From: UBA6016 sp041915365
Lineage (GTDB): Bacteria; Campylobacterota; Campylobacteria; Campylobacterales; UBA6016
Assembly (NCBI GenBank): GCA_041915365.1
Contig: JAYSBP010000023.1
Span: 1-5,074, forward strand
DNA: 5,074 nucleotides
Direction: 5' to 3'
The translations under genes were made by a program, and so were the position numbers. This document shows positions 1 through 5,074 of this stretch, piece after piece (positions within the stretch are counted from its first letter, which is position 1; every line of letters starts with the position of its first letter). The notes below the pieces were generated by a model, which ran no database searches, was not told where the DNA came from, and saw only the letters and a program-made list of their open reading frames with translations.

Positions 1-37
1 TATATTCGGCGGTGTATGTTTTTTTCTTTTTGCTCAT
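1..37 (-). CDS. IS3-family transposase OrfA, N-terminus only (runs off left edge)
   Basis: Only the first 12 codons are in the window. They read MSKKKKTYTAEY, the typical opening of IS3-family OrfA proteins: a short lysine-rich stretch followed by the T/S-x-E-F/Y start of the HTH_Tnp_1 helix-turn-helix. OrfA binds the element's ends and is normally fused to the OrfB integrase by a ribosomal frameshift. A GGAG ribosome-binding site sits 9 bases upstream of the ATG (plus-strand 47-50), which supports a real start. The gene lies just downstream of the response regulator on the same strand. With so few residues, another lysine-rich protein cannot be excluded. Confidence 0.55.
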   Translation of the reverse strand, partial: MSKKKKTYTAEY

Positions 38-39
38 GA

Positions 40-57
40 TATTTTTCTCCAAAAATA
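40..57. repeat. Perfect A/T inverted repeat enclosing the OrfA ribosome-binding site
   Basis: TATTTTT (40-46) and AAAAATA (51-57) form a perfect 7-bp stem around the four bases 47-50. On the minus strand the loop is GGAG, the presumed ribosome-binding site of the OrfA-like gene. The stem is A/T-only and has no following T-run at the right place, so it is not a convincing terminator. It could modulate access to the ribosome-binding site, but its stability is low. Confidence 0.35.
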
Positions 58-69
58 CAGTTTTTAAGT

Positions 70-1374
70 CTAGCATTTATGAAGATAAATTACTTTTTTT
101 GTGTATTGATTTTTGGTGGCAGTATACTGTTTACTGGATAGCCCACTCAAGAATTCACCAAAGTTTCTGACTGCTATGGCGAGATCTTCAAAGTCGATTA
201 GCTTGCCTATAGAGCGTGAATATGCGCTAAACTTAGTACCGAGTTCAGGTATATGGGTATTAAAATTACCATCCTCATTCATGGTATCTATAATATCGCC
301 TATTTCCATTTCAAGCTCTTTTAGCTCATCTAGCTCCTCCAGCACATCCTGGGTTACCTCTTTTATATATTCAATCGCAGCTATTTTTGATGTATGACTT
401 CTTTTTAGAGCGTCCATCTCTTGGCTTCCAAGCATAATAGAAGCGCTAATGCAATCGTCATTTCTGGCTTGCGATTCCTTGTCCACCATTTCATCTGCCG
501 TATTTTCACTCAAAGGTTTTGCAACATACGAGTGTCTTACTTTTAGTAGTTCATATAGCACATCCGCATAGCTTTTTAGTTTTGCGTTTTGATACTCGTA
601 TGCCGTTAAGTCATTAAGAGAATAAAGCATAGCCTCTTTACTGTCGTTGCCGTGTATCGCCGTCTTATAAAGAGAGAATATCTTTTTCCTTCCCGATGGA
701 AGTTTTATCGTGACTCTTTGCTTATCGTTTACGTCTAGGTATTCTTCTATATTTTTCTCGCCGCTATGCAGTAGTCCGATTGTCTCTGCGGCAAAAAGAT
801 TGCTAAAAGCTTTATTGATAAATACGGGTTTGGAATCGGAGTATAAAACCATAGGGTTTGGAATTGATTGTGATATTTGTTCAAATATATTAGTCATAAC
901 CCCGTTTAGCTGCTCGCTTGCGCTTTTGCGTTGAAACTCAATAGCAAGTTGTTCATTGTAAAGCTGGAAGCATATTTTTTTGACAGACTTCATCAGCTCT
1001 TCGACATTTATGGGCTTGACTATGTATTTATCTATCCCTATTTCTATCGACTTTAGCATAAATTCCATATCACTATGAGCAGTTGTTACGATAGCCTTGA
1101 CTTGCGGATTTTTGTCTTTGATAATGGACAACATCTCTAGCCCATCCATAATCGGCATTCTGATGTCGGTGATAACTATCTTTGGCCTATATGTCTCAAA
1201 TTTATATAGCCCAACCTCTCCGTTTTGCGCAGAATGAACCTTTCCAAAGTGGCGTTGCAACCTACTCTCGAGTAGCGTTCTAATCCCCTCCTCGTCTTCA
1301 ACATATAGTATTTCAACCGTCTTTAAATATTCTTCAAAATCTTTGCTATAAGTCTCATTTTTTGCCAAGCTCAT
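70..1374 (-). CDS. Response regulator: receiver, PAS-like domain, uncharacterised C-terminal helical domain
   Basis: With the ATG at 1374 the protein has 434 residues. Residues about 18-135 form an intact receiver: acidic pair E26/D27 (VED), phosphoacceptor D70 in VITDIRMP, T98 in the VTTAH segment, and K120 before Pro. Residues about 160-255 look PAS-like (opening near IPNPMVLYSD and closing at LNDLTAYE). Residues about 260-415 are mostly helical, with a very acidic stretch at 335-360, and match no output domain I can name; there is no HTH, GGDEF, EAL or HD motif. The gene overlaps the end of the HD-GYP gene by 20 bases, so the two are probably translationally coupled. The start is uncertain. 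A TTG at 1368 has AAGGGG six bases upstream, a better spacing than the ATG has. ATGs at 1386 and 1389, and a longer frame up to 1476, are less likely. The last 15-20 residues, rich in Lys, Thr and Tyr, may be encoded by an inserted IS end. Confidence 0.85.
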   Translation of the reverse strand: MSLAKNETYSKDFEEYLKTVEILYVEDEEGIRTLLESRLQRHFGKVHSAQNGEVGLYKFETYRPKIVITDIRMPIMDGLEMLSIIKDKNPQVKAIVTTAHSDMEFMLKSIEIGIDKYIVKPINVEELMKSVKKICFQLYNEQLAIEFQRKSASEQLNGVMTNIFEQISQSIPNPMVLYSDSKPVFINKAFSNLFAAETIGLLHSGEKNIEEYLDVNDKQRVTIKLPSGRKKIFSLYKTAIHGNDSKEAMLYSLNDLTAYEYQNAKLKSYADVLYELLKVRHSYVAKPLSENTADEMVDKESQARNDDCISASIMLGSQEMDALKRSHTSKIAAIEYIKEVTQDVLEELDELKELEMEIGDIIDTMNEDGNFNTHIPELGTKFSAYSRSIGKLIDFEDLAIAVRNFGEFLSGLSSKQYTATKNQYTKKVIYLHKC

Positions 1375-2431
1375 CCCCTTTTGCATCATATATATCTCTA
1401 AAAATTCCGCTTCTTTGCCTAAAAATTTCCAATACCTGTGGGTCAAAATGCGACGGCTTGAGCCTATCGTCACCATGCATCAAAATATCTACGCTTTTTT
1501 TATGACTAAATCCAGCTTTGTATGGCCTATCACTTCTAAGCGCATCATATACGTCGGCTATAGACATAATCCGTGCGGCAAGAGGTATATCATATCCTTT
1601 TATGTTATCCGGATAACCGCTTCCATCAAATTTTTCATGATGATGGAGGGCTATATCTTGCGCCATCGCCAGCGTAACGTCTTTTGGATTGCTGAGAATA
1701 TCATGCCCTATCTTTGTATGGGTGCGCATTATTGTCCACTCATCATTATCAAGCGGCCCTCGTTTTAAAAGCACATTATCTGGGATACCTATTTTACCTA
1801 TATCATGCATCAGTGCCGAAAAAAATATCTGCTCTTTAAAATCACTATCCATACCGAGGCCATCGGCTAGCTCTTTGCAATAATACGCAACCCTACTAAT
1901 GTGCTCTCCAGTCTCCGGATCTTTGTATTCCGCCGCAGATGACAGCTTTGTAATCACATCAGCATAAGCCTCTTTGATATTTAGGATATTCATCCTCATC
2001 TCTGTCGTTTTGATTGCTATCTCACGTTTTAGCATTTCATTTTCAGATAGGACAGAGTGTCTATGCTCTGCTATTATGGAGTAGTTGTGTAGTTTCAGGC
2101 GTAGCTCTTCATAGTCAAGAGGATTGTATAAAAAGTCATTAATGCCGGCTTTGATAGCGTCTATTTTTGCGGCAGAGTCCTCATGATTTATGACCGCAAG
2201 TATCGGCAGACAAGCCGTTTCACGCCTCTCTTTTAGCTTTGCCAAGGTCGGAACGTGCTCAATCTCTTTTATATTGGTTATGATTATAAGATCAGGCATT
2301 ACCTGAGATGTTGTGGCGTAGGCTTCTTTGCAGTCTTTTATTGGAAGGATGTCGTACTCTATATCTCTTAAATAGTCCATAATATGGGTATTTTGCTCCA
2401 TATCACCGACCAAGAAAAGCGTACCACCCAT
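1355..2431 (-). CDS. HD-GYP cyclic di-GMP phosphodiesterase with degenerate receiver domain
   Basis: This 358-residue cytoplasmic protein should hydrolyse c-di-GMP. Residues 1-120 have the receiver fold pattern but not its chemistry: the first acidic residue is Gly (VGD, 8-10), the phosphoacceptor position after PDLIII is T52, and the conserved Lys is N103 (LYNP). A helical linker spans about 122-160. The HD-GYP domain (about 160-340) is complete: H177 in GEHISRV, H209/D210 in HDIGKIGIPD, H238 in RTHTKIG, the HHHEKFDGSGYP signature at 263-274, D293 in IADVYDAL, and the DRPYK segment at 301-305. All expected metal-binding and catalytic residues appear present, so the enzyme is probably active but not controlled by Asp phosphorylation. 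An in-frame TGA six bases upstream of the ATG fixes the start, and GAGG lies nine bases upstream (plus-strand 2441-2444). The gene is first of two on the minus strand and divergent from the PAS-LytTR gene. Confidence 0.93.
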   Translation of the reverse strand: MGGTLFLVGDMEQNTHIMDYLRDIEYDILPIKDCKEAYATTSQVMPDLIIITNIKEIEHVPTLAKLKERRETACLPILAVINHEDSAAKIDAIKAGINDFLYNPLDYEELRLKLHNYSIIAEHRHSVLSENEMLKREIAIKTTEMRMNILNIKEAYADVITKLSSAAEYKDPETGEHISRVAYYCKELADGLGMDSDFKEQIFFSALMHDIGKIGIPDNVLLKRGPLDNDEWTIMRTHTKIGHDILSNPKDVTLAMAQDIALHHHEKFDGSGYPDNIKGYDIPLAARIMSIADVYDALRSDRPYKAGFSHKKSVDILMHGDDRLKPSHFDPQVLEIFRQRSGIFRDIYDAKGDELGKK

Positions 2432-2577
2432 TCCTCAACACCTCAACCCTATAAACACAATCATCCGCTTTGTATATTTATTTGTCTGAATATATGCAAA
2501 AGTAGCTTACGGAGATATTAAATTAGGGAAATTTGGCAATACTTTCAGCGTTAACAAATGTAACGGAGATTTTGGAG
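2432..2577. promoter_or_regulatory. Divergent intergenic control region
   Basis: This 146-base A/T-rich region lies between the divergent HD-GYP and PAS-LytTR genes and must hold at least one promoter for each direction. TATATT-like -10 candidates occur near 2473-2478 (plus) and 2487-2492 (minus), and TTTATA occurs on the minus strand close to the HD-GYP start. None has a clear -35 partner, which is normal for Campylobacterota. The octamer ACGGAGAT occurs twice, at 2509-2516 and 2563-2570; the second copy is the likely ribosome-binding site of the downstream gene. If the PAS-LytTR start is the TTG at 2533, the region is only 101 bases. The LytTR protein is an obvious candidate to bind here, but I see no convincing consensus site. 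Confidence 0.45.
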
Positions 2578-3342
2578 ATGAGCGACGCCAAACAATATAG
2601 CTATGTATCTTCTATTCAAAAAGAGATGATATGTATCTATGACAAAAGATGCGTAATAAAATGGGTAAATGAAGCTTATGCGAAGTTTTTTGGCAAAAGC
2701 CAAGCGGACTTCGTCGGGGTAAATTTTCTTGATTTTATCCCAAAAGAAGATAGAAAAAAGACAAAAGATATAATCAAAAGCATATCTGCCGAAATGCCAA
2801 AAATTACGACAACTCATAGGGTTATATCCCCAAATGGCTCCACAGGGTGGCAGGAGTGGACCGATGAGGCTGTCTTTTCTGAAAATGGTAAAATCATCGA
2901 GTATAGGTCGGTAGGAATGGATGTTACAGAGCTCGTAGAACTAAGGCAAAAGCTAATAGCTCACGAGGCTGCAAACATAAGTAGCGATACGCAAGATGCC
3001 GTTATGATGGTCAAAAGCGACTCCACAAAACACATAATCAAAATGTCAGATATAGCCTATATCAGAGCCGATTTGATGAAATCGGATGTAATAACCGTTA
3101 ACGGTGTATTCAAAATAGGAAAACAGATAAAAACCGTTGAGAGAGAAGTCGAAAAATACGGCTTTGTCAGAATACACAAAAGCTACATAGTCAATTTAAA
3201 TCACATAGCAAAACTAGTCTCTATCAATGACAGCAAATATAGAGTTGTTTTTTTGCATACCGATGATGAGATAGAAACAAGTAAGGCAGGAGCGAAAAAA
3301 CTAAGAGATTTGGCCCTAAAGATAAAAAGACATATAGAATAA
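2578..3342 (+). CDS. PAS-LytTR one-component transcriptional regulator
   Basis: With the ATG at 2578 the protein has 254 residues. Residues about 8-125 form a PAS domain: an IYDKRCVIKWVNEAY strand-helix, GKSQADFVG, FLDFIPKED, and a closing VGMDVTEL that resembles a PAC end. Residues about 143-250 form a LytTR DNA-binding domain, recognisable by IKMSDIAYIRAD, the hallmark FVRIHKSYIVNLNHI at 196-210, and the C-terminal TSKAGAKKLRDL. There is no receiver, so the PAS domain is the likely input and the protein probably acts as a ligand- or redox-responsive regulator of nearby promoters. Its order and length recall the CO sensor RcoM, but the position of the RcoM heme histidine (before Pro-Glu) appears to be Ile here (FIPKE), so heme binding is not supported. 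The chosen ATG has GGAG nine bases upstream. An upstream TTG at 2533 with AGGG four bases before it would add 15 residues. The gene probably heads a unit with the GGDEF gene 63 bases downstream. Confidence 0.9.
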   Translation: MSDAKQYSYVSSIQKEMICIYDKRCVIKWVNEAYAKFFGKSQADFVGVNFLDFIPKEDRKKTKDIIKSISAEMPKITTTHRVISPNGSTGWQEWTDEAVFSENGKIIEYRSVGMDVTELVELRQKLIAHEAANISSDTQDAVMMVKSDSTKHIIKMSDIAYIRADLMKSDVITVNGVFKIGKQIKTVEREVEKYGFVRIHKSYIVNLNHIAKLVSINDSKYRVVFLHTDDEIETSKAGAKKLRDLALKIKRHIE

Positions 3343-3351
3343 TGATTAAGG

Positions 3352-3357
3352 TACAAT
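3352..3357 (+). promoter_or_regulatory. Candidate -10 box upstream of the diguanylate cyclase gene
   Basis: TACAAT, one mismatch from TATAAT, lies in the 63-base gap between the PAS-LytTR stop and the GGDEF start, about 50 bases before the start codon. TGCTAAACT at 3378-3386 is a second candidate, of extended -10 type. No -35 box is evident. The GGDEF gene may therefore have its own promoter as well as read-through from the LytTR gene. Confidence 0.25.
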
Positions 3358-3394
3358 TGAGATTAATGCTAAAAAAGTGCTAAACTTTCACAAA

Positions 3395-3400
3395 AAGGGG
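3395..3400 (+). promoter_or_regulatory. Ribosome-binding site deciding a TTG start
   Basis: AAGGGG lies two bases before the TTG at 3403 and five bases before the TTG at 3406. The spacing favours 3406 as the start codon, giving an N-terminus MEKLLLVEDN that leads straight into the first receiver strand. Confidence 0.55.
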
Positions 3401-3405
3401 TTTTG

Positions 3406-4644
3406 TTGGAAAAATTACTGCTGGTTGAAGACAATAAGGCTTTGGCAAAGATACTATCTTTGCATATCGGCAAGACGTCCGATTATGACGTGGTTGTGGC
3501 GCATAGTATGGGTGAGGCGTTGGAGTGTGCAAAAAAAGAGAGCTTTTTGGCCGCCCTACTCGACCTCAATCTCCCAGATGCTCCAAACGGCGAAGTGGTT
3601 GATGAGATAATCAAGCTATCGATACCATCTATCGTCCTAACCGGAAATTTTGACGAAAACACAAAAAAGATAATCCTCAAAAAACCTATAGTTGATTATG
3701 TTTATAAAGAAAATATGAGAGATATAGACTACATAATCTCAAAAATAGACAGAATAGCAAAAAACAGAACCCAAAAGATACTTGTCGTAGATGATTCGGC
3801 GGTTGTGAGAAATGAGATAAAAAACCATCTCACGAGAGAGCTGTATCAAGTATTTGCGGTAAACAACGGCGAAGAGGCTCTCGGCTTTTATAAAACCAAT
3901 CCGGATATTGCTCTTGTGCTAACAGATATGAATATGCCTATTATGAATGGGCTTGATTTGACTATCGAACTTAGAAAGACAACTACCAAAAACTCGCTGT
4001 CAATTATTGGCATCTCAAGCGATTCTGAGACTGCGGCATCTTTTTTAAAGCTTGGAGCAAACGACTTCATCAAAAAGCCTTTTACAAAAGAGGAGTTTAT
4101 GTGCAGAATAAACAACTCCGTAGAGGCACTAGAAAATATACAACAAATCAGCCAGATGTCTGTGACGGATACGCTTACCGGGCTGCATAATAGAAGATAT
4201 TTCTTTGATGAATTTACCTCGTACTATGCGGTCGCTGCGGATACTCACGAGAAGTTTGCCCTTGCGACTTTCGATATAGACAATTTCAAATCAATCAATG
4301 ACACTTACGGTCACCCTACAGGCGACGAGGTGATAAAACTCGTGGCAAACACCATAAAAAGCAAAGTCAAAGGGACGGACGTAGTCGCCAGAATAGGTGG
4401 TGAGGAGTTTTGCTTGCTTCTTCGCTCGATAGACAAAAATGACGCTTTTACGCTGGTTGAGTCTATCAGGTATGCGATTTCGACTCTTGATTTTACCAGC
4501 AAAAAGGGAGATTTGATACGAATAACCGTATCCGTAGGATTGTCGACAAGTATGCTAAATTCTTATGAAGAAATGCTAGACGAGAGCGACGCATTTTTGT
4601 ATAAAGCAAAAAATAGCGGCAAAAATATGGTGATATACGGCTAA
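3406..4644 (+). CDS. Tandem-receiver GGDEF diguanylate cyclase (PleD/CbrR-like response regulator)
   Basis: The 412-residue protein makes c-di-GMP from two GTP. Receiver 1 (about 2-118) has E8/D9, phosphoacceptor D53 in LLDLNLP, T79 and K101, although Glu rather than Pro follows that Lys. Receiver 2 (about 124-240) has D129/D130, D174 in LTDMNMP, S204 in place of the usual Thr, and K224 before Pro. The GGDEF domain (about 252-411) starts with DTLTGLHNRRYF, has FDIDNFKSINDTYGH, and an active-type GGEEF at 331-335. The inhibitory I-site, normally RxxD, reads KGTD (322-325), so canonical product inhibition may be weak or absent. Order and length match PleD-type regulators and Campylobacter CbrR (about 414 residues, linked to bile resistance); orthology to CbrR is inferred. 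A TTG at 3406 is preferred over TTG 3403 because AAGGGG is five bases upstream. The cognate kinase is not in the window. Confidence 0.94.
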   Translation: MEKLLLVEDNKALAKILSLHIGKTSDYDVVVAHSMGEALECAKKESFLAALLDLNLPDAPNGEVVDEIIKLSIPSIVLTGNFDENTKKIILKKPIVDYVYKENMRDIDYIISKIDRIAKNRTQKILVVDDSAVVRNEIKNHLTRELYQVFAVNNGEEALGFYKTNPDIALVLTDMNMPIMNGLDLTIELRKTTTKNSLSIIGISSDSETAASFLKLGANDFIKKPFTKEEFMCRINNSVEALENIQQISQMSVTDTLTGLHNRRYFFDEFTSYYAVAADTHEKFALATFDIDNFKSINDTYGHPTGDEVIKLVANTIKSKVKGTDVVARIGGEEFCLLLRSIDKNDAFTLVESIRYAISTLDFTSKKGDLIRITVSVGLSTSMLNSYEEMLDESDAFLYKAKNSGKNMVIYG

Positions 4645-4749
4645 TTTCGGATATTAACATCTAAAAATATTAAGTTTGTTTATTATATTTTTTCATACAC
4701 GAAAAATTACCTTAGATAAAAAAATTAAATTCAAGAAAGGATAAGAGCC
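4645..4749 (+). promoter_or_regulatory. Intergenic region with likely promoter of the Aer/CetB-like gene
   Basis: This 105-base region is very A/T-rich. TATATT at 4684-4689, followed by a T-run and preceded by T-rich sequence, is a plausible -10 region of Campylobacterota type, about 60 bases before the next start codon. AAGGA at 4737-4741 is a strong ribosome-binding site eight bases from the ATG at 4750. No convincing G/C-stemmed terminator follows the GGDEF gene. Confidence 0.4.
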
Positions 4750-5074
4750 ATGGAACGAGAATACACCCTATCCGAAGGCGCATTTTTGGTCTCAGAGACC
4801 GATGAGAAAGGGATAATAACATTTGCGAATGATGACTTTTGTGAAATAGCCGGATATAAAAGAGAGGACCTTCTTGGAAAGCCTCACAACATAGTAAGAC
4901 ATCCGGATATGCCAAAAGCAGCCTTTAAAGACCTGTGGGACACGGTAAAAGCAGGTAAGGTATGGACGGGCTTTGTTAAAAACGCCGTTCAAGGCGGCGG
5001 ATACTACTGGGTATATGCAACTGTCTATCCAATGATAAGCTGCGGCTCAAAAAGAGGCTATATGTCTTGTAGAA
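4750..5074 (+). CDS. Aer/CetB-like PAS sensor protein, N-terminal part (runs off right edge)
   Basis: The visible 108 residues are an Aer-type PAS domain that closely follows the N-terminus of E. coli Aer: an E-T-D-x-K-G opening strand, FANDDFCEIAGY (25-36), then GKPHNIVRHPDMPKAAF (43-59) and a W-T-G-F-V-K-N segment (72-78) followed by YYWV. The residues matching those required for FAD binding in Aer (R57, H58, D60, W79) are all present as R50, H51, D53 and W72. The protein therefore probably senses redox state or electron transport through FAD and feeds energy taxis. The window ends before the point that would show whether it is a full chemoreceptor with HAMP and signalling domains, a short PAS-only protein like Campylobacter CetB, or a PAS fused to another output. 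AAGGA eight bases upstream supports the start. Confidence 0.9.
   Translation, partial: MEREYTLSEGAFLVSETDEKGIITFANDDFCEIAGYKREDLLGKPHNIVRHPDMPKAAFKDLWDTVKAGKVWTGFVKNAVQGGGYYWVYATVYPMISCGSKRGYMSCR

Larger units (their letters stand above)
1..121 (-). mobile_element. Probable left end of an IS3-family insertion sequence (partial)
   Basis: The start of an OrfA-like gene at position 37 implies that the element's left end lies a short distance upstream on the minus strand. A candidate tip is the TG at 121-120, which starts a TGCCACCAAAAA stretch resembling the TG...CCCCAAAAA ends of many IS3 elements. The boundary is inferred: the opposite end and the target-site duplication are outside the window. 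An alternative tip is the TG at about 77-76. With either tip, the response-regulator gene would read into the element and take its stop codon from it. Confidence 0.35.

Noticed and set aside
120..129. Palindrome CAGTATACTG near the 3' end of the response-regulator gene
   Set aside because: A single 10-base palindrome is expected by chance at this length, it lies within coding sequence, and no second copy was noticed.
1375..1476. N-terminal extension of the response regulator to the ATG at 1476
   Set aside because: It would overlap the HD-GYP gene by 122 bases, its residues have no receiver similarity, and better-placed starts exist at 1374 and 1368.
113..1883. Plus-strand open frames at 113-397, 710-934, 1415-1768 and 1689-1883
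   Set aside because: They lie antisense to the clearly coding HD-GYP and response-regulator genes, have low-complexity Ser-rich or unstructured translations, and show no recognisable domain.
2551..2817. Minus-strand open frame inside the PAS-LytTR gene, and similar frames at 3483-3680, 3888-4115, 4311-4502, 4712-4915 and 4792-4992
   Set aside because: All are antisense or out-of-frame shadows of genes with clear protein domains on the plus strand.
3377..3610. Plus-strand open frame overlapping the start of the tandem-receiver gene in another frame
   Set aside because: Its translation is Trp/Arg-rich without a domain, whereas the other frame encodes the first receiver.
4661..4690. Possible terminator formed by AAAAATAT and ATATTTTT after the GGDEF gene
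   Set aside because: The stem is only A/T pairs with a long loop of about 14 bases. It would be too weak for an intrinsic terminator and more likely reflects A/T-rich promoter sequence.
1..5074. CRISPR arrays, tRNA or rRNA genes, and toxin-antitoxin or phage-defence genes
   Set aside because: No regularly spaced repeats, no RNA-gene signatures and no defence-type proteins were seen; the window is almost fully occupied by signalling genes.

Overview
The window reads as an accessory signalling locus of a Campylobacterota (Epsilonproteobacteria) genome. Supporting signs are the A/T-rich DNA, the Lys/Ile/Asp/Glu-rich proteins, the tandem-receiver GGDEF protein of CbrR-like architecture and length, and the Aer/CetB-type PAS protein with an AAGGA ribosome-binding site. 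The species cannot be named from the sequence alone.

Layout, left to right. Positions 1 to about 121 look like the end of an IS3-family insertion sequence on the minus strand; the first 12 codons of its OrfA are visible at 1-37. Next come two overlapping minus-strand genes, transcribed leftward as one unit: an HD-GYP c-di-GMP phosphodiesterase with a degenerate N-terminal receiver (1355-2431), then a response regulator with an intact receiver, a PAS-like domain and an unrecognised C-terminal helical domain (70-1374). A 146-base divergent control region (2432-2577) separates them from the plus-strand genes. These are a PAS-LytTR DNA-binding regulator (2578-3342), a tandem-receiver GGDEF diguanylate cyclase (3406-4644), and the N-terminal half or less of an Aer/CetB-like redox-sensing PAS protein (4750 to beyond the right edge).

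Taken together, the locus holds an enzyme that makes c-di-GMP (GGEEF), an enzyme that breaks it down (HD-GYP), a receiver-PAS protein that may relay or modulate signals, a ligand-responsive transcription factor placed at the divergent promoter, and an energy-taxis type sensor. No histidine kinase is encoded here, so the phosphodonors for the three intact receivers must lie elsewhere. A plausible reading, which is inference, is a switch between motility and attachment that is tuned by redox or a small ligand. Individual domain families are well known. The less described parts are the C-terminal domain of the receiver-PAS protein, the phosphorylation-dead receiver on the HD-GYP enzyme, and the receiver-less PAS-LytTR regulator.
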